Assembly (NCBI GenBank): GCA_014529385.2
Contig: CM043960.1
Location: 33,335,396-33,399,395 of the forward strand
Direction: 5' to 3'
Length of the DNA: 64,000 nucleotides
DNA from: Adiantum capillus-veneris
Lineage: Eukaryota > Streptophyta > Polypodiopsida > Polypodiales > Pteridaceae
Shown here one piece after another: positions 11,309-24,732 of the stretch (position 1 is the first letter of the stretch; each line of letters begins with the position of its first letter). Both the position numbers and the translations under genes were made by a program. Below the pieces are notes generated by a model. It did not search any database. It saw only the letters and a program-made list of their open reading frames with translations, and had not been told where the DNA came from.

Positions 11309-13268
11309 ACGAAGAGACCTAAACTAGGAAAAAACACGAGCGTCTTGTGTAATTGTGCTTTAACTTCCTCTAGGTTCGCTTAGAGTTCAAAACTCTTTTT
11401 AGAAACCGCATAGCTTAAGATTGTCGTCTTTTGCTGTGTAGAGGTAGCTTGGAAGTATTGCTGAGTACCTCTAGGATTGTAGGATTGTAGATTTAGATTA
11501 GGATTTGGAGAATGATTGGTAGACGAAACAAGTCTTAAGATCAAGACTCTGAAAAACATAAAAAACACAAGAAAACGAGTGTTGGTGGACACTTTCCACA
11601 ACCTCATTGCATGAGAAACTAGGAGTAGGGTAAGTAGGATCCGAGGTGGATTTCATAGCATTGATCTCTCTAAAAGAATCAAGTGTGAGTTGTTATGTAA
11701 GGTTGCAAAATTTCAGGTCTACGGCTAGAAATAGCACGAGAAGACTTGAATTCACTCAATCCAGCTAGGGAGTAAGCCTAAAAGTCGTATGAACCAGTGG
11801 GGATAAGCTCAAGGACACTTCGAGGTAAAAATTTCAAGAAGTTGACCAAAACTGAGATTATTTACTTTTTCTTGACTTTTTAAGCCAAACTAAGTTTTGA
11901 CTTGATTCATAGGCTTAAAACACATCATAAAAGCACTGTCCTTGAGAAAATTTCAAAAAAGTGCTCATTTCAAGCCTCAAGTTAATCGCGATTATTAACC
12001 TTTTGCTCTAAATTGGCCAAGGCTCATACCATTGACTCATTGCATGTGTACAAACAACTTTTGTACAGGCCCAAGAGATTTGGATCACTAAGCTGGCAAA
12101 AAACTGAGTGAAAACTAAACTTTGTACTGACGTTTTGAATCTTGAGTGTGAATAGAGGAAAAATTTATCCAAACTTGGTGAAAATTGATTCATAGGCTTA
12201 TATTGAGGTGAGAAACATGTATATATGCTCAGTTGACCAAAAACATGCAAAATTTTGACAAAAGTAAATAATCACGATTATTTACATTTGCCCTGTTTTT
12301 CAACTTTTTTGACCAAGTTGGCATACCACTAGCTTTACCATGTTGTAATAAGCCCACAAACCAAATTTGGTAAGATTTGAATCACTAGAGTGAAAAATGT
12401 GATAAAAATTGCAAAGTTAGTCTGCGAACAGATAATTAATGACCATTTGACCAAAAATTGTCCAAACTTAATGAAAATTGGCTAGTGACCTTAACATAAG
12501 GTGCTTAATAGATCTGTGTCAAATTTGGGGAAAAAATTTACAAAAATTTGTCAAAAGTAAATAATCGCAATTATTTACTTTTGCTTCCAAACTTGGTGAT
12601 TTTGTAAATTGGAGTATACCACAAAGTCAAGCACATCAATTGGACCCCACAAATCAACTTTGGTGAAATTTAGACCACAAAAGTGAAACCTAAGCCAGAT
12701 TCTCAAAATCAGAGTCTGCGAACACGAAACAGTGGGTAAACTTGATCAAATTTTGTCCAAACTTGTTGAAACTTTCCCAAGGGCTTTAACAAGTTGTATA
12801 CTTGCCAAACCAATCTAGAAAAGGCAAAAAAAGTGACAAAAGTAAATAATCGTGATTATTTACTTCTGCTACCCAGAGACTTCAAATTTGACTTTTGGGC
12901 TTATACAATTTTAGACCAACATAAAATAAGGCCACTGGAAAATTTTGGTGTCAATCGGATCAAAATTGGTACAGATACACTCAGTTTACAGATTGCAGAT
13001 TAAACCTTTGATTTTGCTAAGCTGAATCTGAAAGTCAAAGTTTTGACTTCCATAGCACGAATTGAGGTGAAATACAGAGACCAATCACTGGAGTTCTCAA
13101 GAGCTCGACTGTCCTTATAGAAAAATAGCTAATTTGACAAATTGTGTATAGGAATCAGGTTGTAGACAAGGAATCAGTGGCTTGACCGAAAGTTGCAATT
13201 AAGTCAAGTGGAAATTGACGACAAGTCAATCTAAGGTGAGTACTCTATCCAGGGCTTCATAAGTCTAT
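11309..13268 (+). repeat. 5' leader with ~290-bp spaced palindromes
   Basis: Noncoding leader of about 2 kb. The palindrome GTAAATAATCGCGATTATTTAC or a close variant lies at 11,981-11,999, 12,264-12,285, 12,557-12,578 and 12,842-12,863, with a half site near 11,855. Spacings are 283, 293 and 285. Sequence around each copy is also related (phrases such as GTCCAAACTTG and GTCAAAAGTAAATAATC), so this is a degenerate tandem array. The same array occurs before the 3' ORF at 23.9-24.55 kb. A donor-like site in the LTR (10,739) and acceptor-like sequence near 13,253 suggest the leader may be an intron; this is unproven. Confidence 0.8.
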
Positions 13269-15540
13269 ATGAACCTTAGATCTGGTCGTGTAATAGGAAA
13301 ACAAGGCCTATTTGGAGAAAACACCAGTAGAGTATCCACTGAAGAAAGCGTAAATCAAGGCAATTCCTTACACACAATTCTTGAAAAAGTATCGGACACT
13401 TTTTCAAATTCAACATCCGAAATGTCTTCTTACTCGACTCACTCTGAAACCGGAACGACAATGCGCTATAAGCATTTACTCTCTTTTTACGAGACTAATC
13501 GTCATGGAGCCCAGGTTTACTTGGACCCTAACAAAGAGTATGCTATTCGCATTGATGATCATGGTATTGAGTTCGAAGAAGAAGTTAGGACCAACAAACA
13601 AGGAAAGATGTACATGGATAGAAACGAAACTCAATATGTACAAGTTGAAAATCCTGATATGGTAGACAAATGGGGCTTAGAAGTAAACACTATAATCCCA
13701 GATATGTCAGCAAAAGAAGGACCACCAACTTTGGAATTCGAGGGATACGATCAAGTAGACTTGAAGCCCTTGAAACGTCTTAGTACGGATAATCCTAGGA
13801 TTGGAGTCTATTGTTGGGAAGATAGAAACATAAAAGATCTCTTGTGGACTTCTCATGCTAGACCAGGATAATTAACAGCCATGGCGATCATCTATATCTT
13901 CAAAATCAAAGATAAGGGATATGCGGATCTACCAACTTACTTGTTTAGGGATTGTTATAATAAAAACTTTGTTATGATGACTCTTGAGGAGGTAGAACAA
14001 ACCAAATACCAGGGGTATTCCATACGGGATTGGATATTGGGTCAAGGACCAGAAACCACTCCAAGATACGAACATCATGAGAGATCATCTGAGTGTAATG
14101 TAAAGAAACCAAAAACCACCTCATCATGAAGAAAAACGGGTGACACTAAGGCCAGCCCAGGGCTACATGAGTCACTATTTCCGACAGACTGGTTTGAAGG
14201 ACTCGGAACATGACCAACTCCTAGAAGACCTGGAGTTGAACCAAATAGACGTGCCACACCAGCTGATTTCCAAAAATGGATCAGTAAATACAGTGGATCA
14301 GGGGATCCATATGACCACTTAGCAAGCTTCAAGCAAGTGCTAAGAGCGAAGCGTATATTCAATTTCCATACTCAATTCGAAGGATTTGGAATGACATTAG
14401 AAGGAAAAGCTTTGACATGGTTCCAAAACATTTGACCAAGGTCAATCATGGATTTGAATACATTAGCTCAAGGATTTGTAGCTGCTTGTTCTAAAACGGG
14501 GATTAAACATAATACGGTAGCTCAAATCTATAGCTTTAAATAGAAACATGGTGAGTCTATTAGGGATTGTGTAACTCAAAATGAAACAATACATTGCCAG
14601 ATGCCCAAAGATGGAGATACCTACAAAGGAGCGACTTGTTTCATTGTTTCTAGAGGGACTGCTAAACAAAGAACTTCATGCTATACTCTATAGTACAACC
14701 CTAGAGGCGTGTGTGTCTGATGCTATTGACCTAGGAGACAATTGTGAGATCTTTAATGAAGAGGACGTCCCGAAGGATAACCAAAGCGAGAAGACTGCAT
14801 CCACAAAACCAGCACAAGTGGAAACGACTGTTGCGGCACCATTCTCAGCCATAGAAGATATGCTAAAAAGGATGAATGACATGATGAACAATATGCAAAA
14901 GGCACCTATGAGAGGACCAGGACAGGGGATATCCCCATAGGAACAACCAATTAGGCCACAAAAATGGTGTGCAATCCAGGAGAAATGGACAAACCACGAG
15001 ACCCACGAGTGCTACTTCAGACCAAAGTATGATGGGAATGTTCAGTATGTGCCCATGAGGCCACAAGGACAACCCATGTACAGATATCAGTCTAATATGG
15101 CTCAAGTTCAGAGACCACCAATGGGTATAGAGAGACCTCAACCTGTGTTGGGAAAACAACCTCCTTATCCAGGACATAATGCGTTGCCTTTAAAGTACAT
15201 GCACTCAGAAGGGTTCATAGATGAACAAGAATTAGTGCATGTTACACCCTATGCAGAACCTAGTCCATCTACCGTAATGGTAGAGGGAGATTGGTATAGT
15301 CCACAACCACCACCAATGGAGGAAACCATGACTTATGCTCCACAAGAGCTCACACTAATGTATTATGTAGCTAATCAAGGTGTCAGACCTCCTATGGGAA
15401 GACCCATGATGAAGCCCAGAACAGGAAATTGTCATAACTGTGGTGCTGATGACCATTGGAAAAATGAATGTCCAAAGCGTGACAAAAACCTCAAAACCAA
15501 TTGAAGCCTATTGCATACAATGTTGCAAAAAGGGAGGACA
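13269..15540 (+). pseudogene. Gag of the giant gypsy element (decayed)
   Basis: The start at 13,269 (MNLRSGRVIGKQG) opens a 200-residue frame that meets a stop at 13,869. Later frames continue gag: a capsid-like Retrotrans_gag region at about 14,280-14,760 (FEGFGMTLEGKALTWFQ, then SIRDCVTQMKQYIARCP) and a Pro/Met-rich segment. At 15,430-15,475 there is a zinc knuckle CHNCGADDHWKNEC, followed after a frameshift near 15,485 by a second cluster CIQCCKKGGHFPEDC with unusual C-X2-C-X5-H-X4-C spacing. At least four stops (13,869; about 14,434; 14,541; 14,938) and several frameshifts show that it is not functional. Gag would form the retrotransposon particle and bind its RNA. Confidence 0.85.
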
Positions 15541-16750
15541 CTTTCCGGAAGATTGTCCTAAGAATCCTTTGAACAAGGGAAAAATTGTAGTCAACATAGT
15601 CCAAGTGATGCCTAGTAGCTCATCAGAGAGCGAACCGATTGTTCCAATCAAGGTAATCACTAGAGCTCAGGCAACGAAAAAGAAACACAATTCCTTTGAT
15701 GATTCGGAGAATACAAAAGTTTCTTCTCAAAGAATCAAAAGGAGCCGAAGCAAAAGATATGAGATGAGAAAACAAAAACAACGGGTTGAAAACGAAGAGA
15801 AAGAAAAAAATCTAGCCCAAGACAAGTTGAAGGAAATGGGCAGTGAATTTAAGGAAACAACCGAGAAATCTGGAGGATCCATTCTCGTTGATAAAATTTT
15901 TGAGCCTATCAATGCTGCCTTGGAAGCCTACCAAGCCGAACTAAAAGCAGGCCAAAACATGAAAAACAAATGGAAAAACTATCCATCTCCAAACATGGAA
16001 GCAGCTAAGATGGAAGCTTATCAAAATTTGGTAAGAATCACCCAGGAAATTTTGGATAAACAAAAACCCAAGCTTGAAAGTATTGCAAAACCGGAAGAGC
16101 TTGCGGTAGAAGAAACGAAAGCAAGATCCGATGTGGTGGCAGAACCCCACCTTGAAACAAATGAACTAGAGCTTCTGGTGCCGGACAGTGAAGATGCCTT
16201 AGACCGAATTCCATTCCTAGAAGAAGATTGGCCAAGACACTTATGGGAAAAGGTAAGGGAGATCAATGATGGAAGCCTAACTTTAAAGTCAGCCCCTATA
16301 GAAGAAGTCTGGTTGGATAACCTACCATCTGATATAAACCTGGATATACAATCCTTATACGGGGATTGCGGATCAGAGGCTTCAGGGATATCTAAACCAA
16401 TGACATTAAAAACATAACCTTCTTACTTGGGAGATAACGAAGATGAGTCTATCATTTGCAAAACCACTCAAGTCAAGAAAGCCAAACAGACCCTAGAAGT
16501 AGACAACATTCATTCAATCATATCTACACCTATCCAATGCACTCTCACTTTGGGGGAACTGTTGAAACTCGAGCCATACTTGTGGAATGATTTACAGAAA
16601 ACCCTAGAAAAGGTGGGGATGAAGGGGTTAATCTCTAAGAATCTGGGAAACTCGAAAAATGAAACGGAATACAAAGAGATTCAATCAGTTCCTATGAACA
16701 AGGTCGGAGAATATTATGAAGGGGAAGGAGGAAACACTACCCTCCCATGA
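15541..16750 (+). pseudogene. Gag-pol spacer, charged region
   Basis: Long, mostly open Lys/Glu-rich stretch (15,440-16,417, then 16,427-16,750 after one stop) following the second zinc cluster. It has a predicted coiled-coil character in its first half (repeated KEK/KNL/EEK patterns) and an acidic second half including LYGDCGSEASG. The minus-strand remnant at 168-806 is its homologue. No enzyme motif is visible; its role is unknown. Confidence 0.7.
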
Positions 16751-17664
16751 TATATAATGACATTGAAACCATGGCAATACTAGATAGTGGAGCTGGCACA
16801 GCCATAGCCACTAAAGCAGTATGGGAATCCTGGGGATAGCCAGCCATTAGACAAACGCGAATGAAATTGCAATTGGCTGACAGACACATTGAAAGACCGC
16901 TAGGGCTACTAGAAAAAGTGATAGTCAACTCATGTGGAATTGAATATCAACACAATTTTCCCGTAGTATACTTTGGGAAAAAACTCAACTATGAAATCAT
17001 ATTGGGAAGACCTTTCATGCGACAGGTACAGCTTATCCAAGATTGGGGAAACGATTATCTATACTTAAAGCAAGTGGGATCTATAACAAGAGTCAATCTA
17101 AAGGACCACACCTATAGAGACATCTTGAAAACACCCATTCAAGAGTTTGATTCAGTCTCTTCGGTTGAAACTAAACTTCCATTATGGCTAAACAAAGACA
17201 CTCCCATTAGGATGTGCGGAGTTTCAGAAAATGGAAGCTTAAGACGAGAGGAATGTATCCTAGAAAGAGACTGTACACACGAAGCCTACATACCTGAACC
17301 CTTCCCAGAGCATTTATTCGAACCATTCGAGTGGACTCAAATCTTAGCGACAATGGATGTATGTGTGAGTATGTCTATGCCTACTCAATTTTGCAATGAG
17401 GATGGCTACGACATAATTCGCATCCAAATGATGTCAGTCCTTAACATCGAGACAAACAAGGATGAGGAAACAAAGGACTTGATGAAAGCTCAACAAGTCT
17501 TTTTTTACCTCTATTACGATGTAACTGATGAGTTGGATGAACACTCGGCTGCCTCTGAAGATTCGGGATCCGAAAAAGAACATACGAGAGCTCAACTACT
17601 CTTAAGGGGAAGGGAGGAAAAGTTTTTTGACTTTCCAAACCAAAAATCAAGAAGACAAAAATGA
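16750..17664 (+). pseudogene. Retropepsin-like aspartic protease domain of pol
   Basis: The catalytic motif is in MAILDSGAGTAIATKAVW at about 16,770-16,830 and the flap-side motif IILGRPFMR is near 16,999-17,025. A stop (TAG at about 16,836) interrupts it. The downstream open stretch to 17,664 is a linker without recognised motifs. The protease would cleave the gag-pol polyprotein. Confidence 0.8.
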
Positions 17665-17679
17665 TATAGAAGAAAGAGA

Positions 17680-19035
17680 GACACTAAAATTGTGAAAGCA
17701 CGACTTATGCCATCAGTCTCCAGTAAAACACAATTCTTGATGCAGATAGATGCTAAAGATTGTGTCAAGGAAAAAATAACTGGCAGATATCCTTCGCGCG
17801 GAAACTCAAAAATATCTCAGACATAGAGAAAACAAGGAAGGGTACTCAGGAAGAACATCAGAATAAAAAACCACTCATGACCAGAGTCGAGCGAAAAAAT
17901 AAATATCAAGAGTTGAAAAAAGCTCTAAAGGAGATATACACCACAGAGATGGAAACCACGAAAGAGGATGGGAAGGATGTAATGCATGTTCCATCCCATT
18001 ACAAAAAGTATACTCTCCAAGATCGGAAAATCATAATCGAACAACCTGTTAGGGAACTACAAAAACAAGGCGAGTCTTACGAAGGACCTGAAAACGCTAA
18101 AAGTGTAGACTTGGCTGAACCAGGAGAAGAGCCTAGGCCGGCCTACATTGCAAATGACCTAACAGAAGAAGAAGAAAAGCTTTTGTTAAGTTTGCTAAAG
18201 GAATATCAAGATATCTTTGATTGGTCTTACAAAGGATCTCAAGGGTGTTGATCCTGAAATCTGCCAACATACCATACCCATGAGAGTTGATGCAAAACCA
18301 AGTAGATAGAGACCATACACTTATAACAAAACATTTGCCAAAAAGATCAAAGAAGAAATTGAAAAACAAAAGGAAGCTGAATTCATCTACGAAATTGAAC
18401 ACACTGATTGGGTGTCCCCAATTGTGGTAGTACCTAAGAACAATGGGAAATTACGAATGTGCGTTAATCTCAAAAAAGTGAATGCAGCTACCATTAGAGA
18501 CAACTTTCCTCTTTCGATAACTGAGCACGTTTTAGAACGAGTGGCAGGAAAAGAAGCTTACAGCTTCTTAGATGGGTTTTCGGGATACAATCAACTTTTG
18601 GTTGACCCAAAAGATCAGCACAAAACTGCTTTTGCAATAGATATCGGGTTATGCCATTTGGGTTAACTAATGCTCCAGCCACATTTCAAAGATTAATGAG
18701 CCATGCTTTCAAAGAGTATCTTCGAAAATTTTTGGAAGTATACATGGATGATTTATGCGTACATTTGTCAATCCGATCTGATCATTTTGAACACCTCAAA
18801 AAGGTATTCGAGAAATGTAGACTTTACAGGATTTGCTTAAACATGGAAAAGTGCACATTCATGGGAAGACAAGGGAAAATTCTTGGACATATAGTGTCTA
18901 AAAATGGCATAGCTACCGATATTGAAAAGATTCATGTCATTGCTGATTTTCTTAGACCAACAACAGTCAAAGGGTACAAGCCTTCATGGGACATTCTGAA
19001 TATTACCGACGGTTCATTTACATGTATGCTATAAT
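17680..19035 (+). pseudogene. Reverse transcriptase of pol
   Basis: After a linker (17,760-18,251) the RT fingers and palm follow: VSPIVVVPKNNGKLRMCV (18,412), a FLDGFSGYNQ box (18,568), MPFGLTNAPATFQRLM (18,651) and the catalytic VYMDDL (18,738). A small deletion or frameshift near 18,650 removes residues before MPFGL, and several stops precede 18,400. The C-terminal thumb (GHIVSKNGIATD) is recognisable to about 18,970. RT copies element RNA into DNA; this copy is dead. Confidence 0.9.
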
Positions 19036-19039
19036 TGCA

Positions 19040-19870
19040 AAACCCATGTATATCTTGATTACGCACTTTGAATGGACCGAGGCATGTGAAAAATCTTTCA
19101 TGAAGCTTAAGCAAGCTCTCACATCAGCTCCAATATTGAAAGCACCCGATTAGGATAAGGTATTCCACGTACATGTAGATGCTTCCAACTTTGCTATTGG
19201 TTGTATACTAGCCCAACCAGAAGATGGGAAAATTGACTTTCCTATTTCTTATGCTAGCCGACAATTGAATATGGCAGAAAATAATTACACCACCACTGAA
19301 AGAGAAGGACTAGGAATGATCTATGCCGTTAAAAAGTATAGACATTACCTATTGGCCAACAAGTTTGTGTTCTTTGTGGGCCACCAAGCCTTGTTATATT
19401 TGGTCAACAAGCCATGCAGCACAGGAAGAATAGTGAAATGGTTCATCATTCTTCTAGAAATTTTATTTCACTGTGGTTGTTAAAAAAGGCACTACACATC
19501 AACGAGCAGATCATTTGTCCAAGATTGTTTTAGGGGAATCACCTAAAGGGGTAGATGATGATCTACCAGATGCCTATTTGTTCTCCGTGGAAATGATACC
19601 TAGATGGTCGGAAAAAATTGTGTCATTGATGACAATAGCTCAAGTGGATTCACCACTTCCTATCACAGTTGACTTAATTGAGCAATCGGCTATGTATCAA
19701 TTACTAGTTGGGAGGCTATATAAAAGAAATCGGGACGGAATATTGCTTTTATGCATTAATCCTGAAGAAAGAGATCAATACTTAAGTCAAGCACAGGTTA
19801 CCATAGTAGGACTTCACTTTGCGGAAGACCAAACTATGCGACGAATCTTAAGACTTGGAGTATTTTAGCC
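19040..19870 (+). pseudogene. RNase H domain and connection to integrase
   Basis: The stretch FEWTEACEKSFMKLKQAL leads into VFHVHVDASNFAIGCILAQ (catalytic Asp in HVDAS) and NYTTTEREGLGMIYAVKKYRHYL, the standard plant gypsy RNase H layout. A TAG in the APD-DKV junction (about 19,151) and a frameshift near 19,480 interrupt it. The following open stretch (HQRADHLSK) is the usual end of the RNase H/linker. Confidence 0.85.
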
Positions 19871-19874
19871 GACT

Positions 19875-21142
19875 GTGAGAAGAGATGTTCGATCTTTTGT
19901 AAGAGATTTCCCTCAATGTCAGGAACAACAACCCATTCCTCATGTAACATTGTTTCAAATGTCACATGTTCCTAAATGGAGTAACTATCTGGTTACTTAC
20001 TTATCAAGCCGAACATTTCCTGAGGATATGAGTAAACGCCGTCAAAGAGCAATTGAAATGGAAGCAAGAGACTATGCTCTTATTGGGAACCGATTGTATC
20101 AGTGAGGTAAGGATCAACATTTGCGTCTTTATGCAAATGAAAACGAGTGTATTTCGATTATAGAACAAGCACATGCTGGATTAGCTGGAGGTCTCTTTTC
20201 TAGTGAGACCACCGCAAGAGCAATCTTGATGGTAGGCATATGGTGGCCAACACTTTCTGCAGATGCCAAAGAATATGTTCGAAGATGTGATGCTTGTCAA
20301 CGAGCAAAAATGCCAACATAGGTAGACAGTATGCCCTTAAGACCAATGATGGGGGCTAGAGCCTTCGCAAAATGGGGTGTAGATTTTGTTGGACTGATAC
20401 AATCGCCTGCTTATAGAGCCAAGCTCAATATATCATTGTATCTATGGACTATTTGACCAAATGGGCCGAGGCTAAAGCGACTCGAAGGAATGATGCCGGA
20501 ACCACTGCTGCATTCTTATATGAGTATGTATTCGTAAGGTATGGACTGCCAATAGAGATTGTCAGTGATCGGGGAACTCATTTCCTTAACGAGGTAATTG
20601 AGTATTTACTTAATGAGTTTATGGTTATCCATAACAAATCAGCTCCCTATCACCCACAAGCAAACGGACAAGCTGAGCATACGAATAAAATTCTTAGCTC
20701 GGTACTGACCAAAGTGGTTAGTTCAGGAAGGACCAGCTGGGAAATGAATCTCCATGCATCTCTATGGGCTTATCGAGTTTCATTCAAAACAGCTTTAAAT
20801 GATATACCCTTTAACCTTGTTTATGGTCTTGATGCCATACTGCCAATAGAATTTCTATTGCCGACCTTAAGGGTAGCACAGACTCTTGAGTGGACTGGAC
20901 ATGAATTGTCAGAAAGACTTGAAGATTTGGAAAAGCTAGATGAGCAAAGGCTAACTGTTGTAGCTCATATCTATGCACAAAAGAGGAAACAAAAACAGTT
21001 TTTTTATTCCCACTTAATCACCAAAATTTTTAAGAAAGGGGACTTAGTTCTAATCTATTTCCTTAAGCAACACATTCCCAAGTTTAAGAAAAGGGAAATG
21101 GGCCATTTATCATTGAAGATGTATCTCCAAGTGGAGCAGTAA
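19875..21142 (+). pseudogene. Integrase of pol
   Basis: The N-terminal zinc-binding region ends with YVRRCDACQRAK (20,274). The catalytic core follows: MDYLTKWAEAKATRR (20,444; first Asp), IVSDRGTHFLNEV (second Asp) and YHPQANGQAEHTNK (Glu), then the C-terminal DLVLIYFLKQH region near 21,043. One stop lies at 20,322 and another near 20,100. It would insert the DNA copy into the genome. The D-D-E residues are present although the frame is broken. Confidence 0.9.
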
Positions 21143-21239
21143 AATTGTCAACCATCGATGGTGGTGAACCAATGGCTAATTGGATTAGAGGATGTCGTTT
21201 AAAGAAATACAATTTGCCACTAACAATGAATTGCTAGAG

Positions 21240-22523
21240 AGAATGCATGTAGCCAAACAAAGGAAGATGAAGCGATAGCAGGTTATTGATGAAGCCCAAG
21301 AGGAAGCTAGACTTCGAGTACTCAAGCGTAAAGCTGCTCTCAAGAATCAACAGATACCGATTCCCATCAACACTTTGGAAATAGATGATTGACAATGGGA
21401 ATTACCTAAAGATTCAGTTTCAATAGATGACGACTGGTTAGATGGAATGGATCTCTGCATCAAAGTACAGCTCAACAATCATAGCACCAATGCTTTGGTA
21501 GACACAGGAGCTAGAGTGAATGTAGTCAGTTATTCCACATACAAGAAAGCAACAAGTCAAGCATTGACTGCAGGAATAACGACAATCAAAGGATGCAACA
21601 AGAACCCAACTCCAACATTGGGAGTAGTCAACTTGAACGTGGTAATACATGGATGCTCATGTCCGCATCAGTTTGTATGCTTGCCAGATGAACACATGAA
21701 TGAGACGATGATTCTTGGCATTCCTTGGATGCGTACATACAAAGCAGTACCAGATTGGGATACAAATCAGCTAAAGCTATCACTTAAGGGAGGGCAACTC
21801 ATTGTTCCTATTGCACCAAGCAAAGAAGAATGGAAAAGATACAATCCGAGTCCCAATCCACGAAGTAAATCTTCTCCATCCCCTCGACAAACAAATGCTA
21901 CAAGTAGCATGCAAGGAGTCAGGCAAATTTGGGTACCAAAAGCACAACTTGTGGATAAACAAAATCAAATCTAGGTGCCTAAAATTTCACCAGAGAAACA
22001 GAAGACGGTTCCAAGGATTCAAGCACAGAATCGACCATCTATGAACAAGGAACCTAACATGAAAAAGGTTTGAAAGAAAAAAGAGCACTTATCTTCTCCA
22101 CACAACGTGAAACCAATCAAACAGAGGCGAGTTAAGTCTAAACAGACTCTCAAGAACCATGCACCAAGCAGACCGAGCTACCAGTGGCGAGAAAAAGCTC
22201 GACAACCGTCCAAAATGCTCCCCATAGCTCAAGCAATCAACATGCTTAAACACCCTGATGGTACTATCAAACAGAGAGCACAAAGGCTACAGGATTTGCT
22301 CTTTGGAAGACATCAACAGCAAACCTTGACATCGGAAACCCTTGAGTTACTTACTCAAGACCCAACTCTTGCACAGCATGTTGAGTTGAATTGCATTTAT
22401 CTTCATATCATGGTAGAGCCAATCACGGCTATGCATAGACACAATTGTTCAATCCATGCACACAAGTCGTCCCGGAGAATGCCATCTTGGAGGGGTGGAA
22501 GGATACTACTAGATACTAAGTAA
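21240..22523 (+). pseudogene. Second retropepsin-like domain and basic tail after integrase
   Basis: The open stretch 21,447-21,974 contains ALVDTGARVNVVSYSTY (D-T-G-A catalytic motif) and MILGIPWMR, the typical N- and C-side signatures of a retropepsin fold, some 4.7 kb downstream of the normal protease. It continues with a Lys/Pro-rich segment and, after frameshifts, a stretch to 22,523 (INMLKHPDGTIKQRAQRLQ). Pol normally has one protease, so this is either a duplicated domain, a captured DUF4219/RVP-type segment or a fused remnant of another element. Function unknown. Confidence 0.6.
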
Positions 22524-24732
22524 TTAAGGGCAATGTTTGAAGAGGGAGGAAAAAAGTTTCATGTTAACGTGTGATTTTTTGCAAAACTACCTAATAATGC
22601 CCCTATAATTCATCAACAAGGGAAAATTCACTAACAATATATTTCCAATGAGTGTAGATAATGTATATACTATCAGAAAATCATCAAAAATAATCCTTTT
22701 TTGTGTATTTTCATCATTTTTGTTGAAAAGGAGGCTTAAAAAATAGAGAAATCCAACAAAAAACAATAAAGCTGTGTTTTTCAAAGGATTTTCTTAATTA
22801 CTGGATTTTCACCTGGCTTTTTTAGAGCATTTCTCTATTTTCTTTGATTTTTCAAATAAAAAGGTCAAAAATTAATAATAAATAGCAGGAAAGCTCATAT
22901 AGAAAAATGGAAGACACGATGGTGATCAGAAAGACAAGGCGGACAAGCACAAAAAATTTCAACGAAATCAGAAGATGGAAGCGGGTAGCCTAAATTAGGC
23001 AGCCAGACCTACTTTTGCAAATTCTTTGCAGAATGAACTACACGAAACCGATTTGGGAAATTTTTTAGCCTAACATAGATTTCACGGCCTAATAGGATTA
23101 GCTAACTAGGGAATCTGGGGAAATTTGGTTCGGGAAGTCCAGGTATAGATATCCAGCTTAGGCTAAAACCACCTCATTTCCACTTGGAGCTTTGCAGAGA
23201 GAGCATTTTGGCTTCTTTCGCGCGTCATTTCGGGAGCCCACAGTTGACCTTTTGCAGCGCCGTCTCACAAGAGACATGAGGGGTAAGTTCCTTACTAATC
23301 AAAGATCCATTTTGTACGGCCGGTAGCTAGTCTAAAGCCCTAGAAAAAACCCTAGAAGTCGAGCAGTGTATGAAGACCTACGACTTAAAAGTGACCATAG
23401 TGGCTTGCCAGCTTGACCAAATTGGATGGAATTTAAACCATAGCATGCCCTAACATAATAGAACTATTCCATACCATCAGATGATCATTCGGCTGGGATC
23501 AAGGGGGTCCTCAGTAGAGAATTAGGGTTTTTTTTAGAAATGCCAGAATTTCGACCTTACCCCACAGATGGCTTGCTAGTGAGGCTCATATACAATGTAT
23601 ATGAATGGTTTGGAGAAATCCATCAAGTAAAGCCCTCAAAAAGCGGAAAACGGCTCGAAGGTTACAAAGCGTCAAATTCGACATACGAGGCCAAACTAAT
23701 TCCAAATAAGCCAGAATTGGACAGGTAGCTTCACAATGATGTTACGAACAAGTCCAAAGCCTCAAAGTTGACAGACCAACCCAACAGACAGAGTAGTCAC
23801 AAAAGACGGTGATTTCAGAGTCAACAGAGCATAAAGTGATGCCGGCATGACCAAACTTAACTAAATTTAATTTTTGACTTGTATTAGGTGTATGAAACAT
23901 GTTTAGGTCAAAATTTATGTGAATTGAAAAGTTTTTGTCACTGTAGTAAATAATCGCGATTATTTACTTTTGCAACATTTTTGCATGGAAATTATCAATT
24001 CACCTCACCTATCATGTGTACACACCTATCACATGCCAAAAATCAAGTATGAGCCAAAATGACCACCCATTACTTGCAAAACTGCCAAAAAATGCAAAGA
24101 AGTCTGTGAAAGCCAAAATTTGGGTTATGAACAACTTATCTTGATCCAAATCACCTCATAATTCATAACCAAGGTCTATATCATGCCTAGAACTAATCTA
24201 TGCCAAAAAATGTCATTTTGGGAAGAAAAGTTAATGACCGCGATTATTTACTTTTTAGCCAAAATGGGGCAATTTGGAAAATTGGTCATCATACATCCAA
24301 AGTACATGATGTGATGAGCCCACTAGACAATTTTGAGTCAATTAGGATTTCAAAATCTCAAATTTCCTTTATATCTATTGTTTCAGAGACCTAAAGCCAA
24401 AATCTGGTACCATTTCCACCCTGTACATCCAAATGAACCCAAATTTCCCTCAGAGCATGTAATTGGTACTTACTTCAAGCCTATAAAGCCAAAATTGCAA
24501 AAAAGTTGAAAATTTTCCCAGCTGTAAATAATCGCGATTATTTACTTTAGTTACAATTTTTTGTTTTGACCATACAGTTTTGTTCCTTGCATGATTTTAT
24601 GCATCTTTGCTTGTTCAAGAATTGATTTGAAGCAATTTGGACCAGATTATCAGCATTTCAGTCTAAAAGGACGTTCTAGAGAAAAATCTGACAACTCTGC
24701 TAACTTTGCACTCTATTCATTGAACAGGAGCA
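22524..24732 (+). repeat. Internal leader before the 3' ORF, with the same palindromes
   Basis: Noncoding. Palindromes GTAAATAATCGCGATTATTTAC lie at 23,946-23,967, 24,230-24,251 (degenerate) and 24,523-24,544, with spacings of 284 and 293 as in the 5' leader. Upstream, a TATA-like GGTATAGATATCC (about 23,151), a CT/GC-rich stretch and a donor-like ATGAGGGGTAAGTT (23,276) mimic the arrangement of the LTR promoter. The acceptor-like CATTGAACAG precedes the ORF at 24,719-24,728. This looks like a second transcription unit leader; expression is not shown. Confidence 0.6.
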
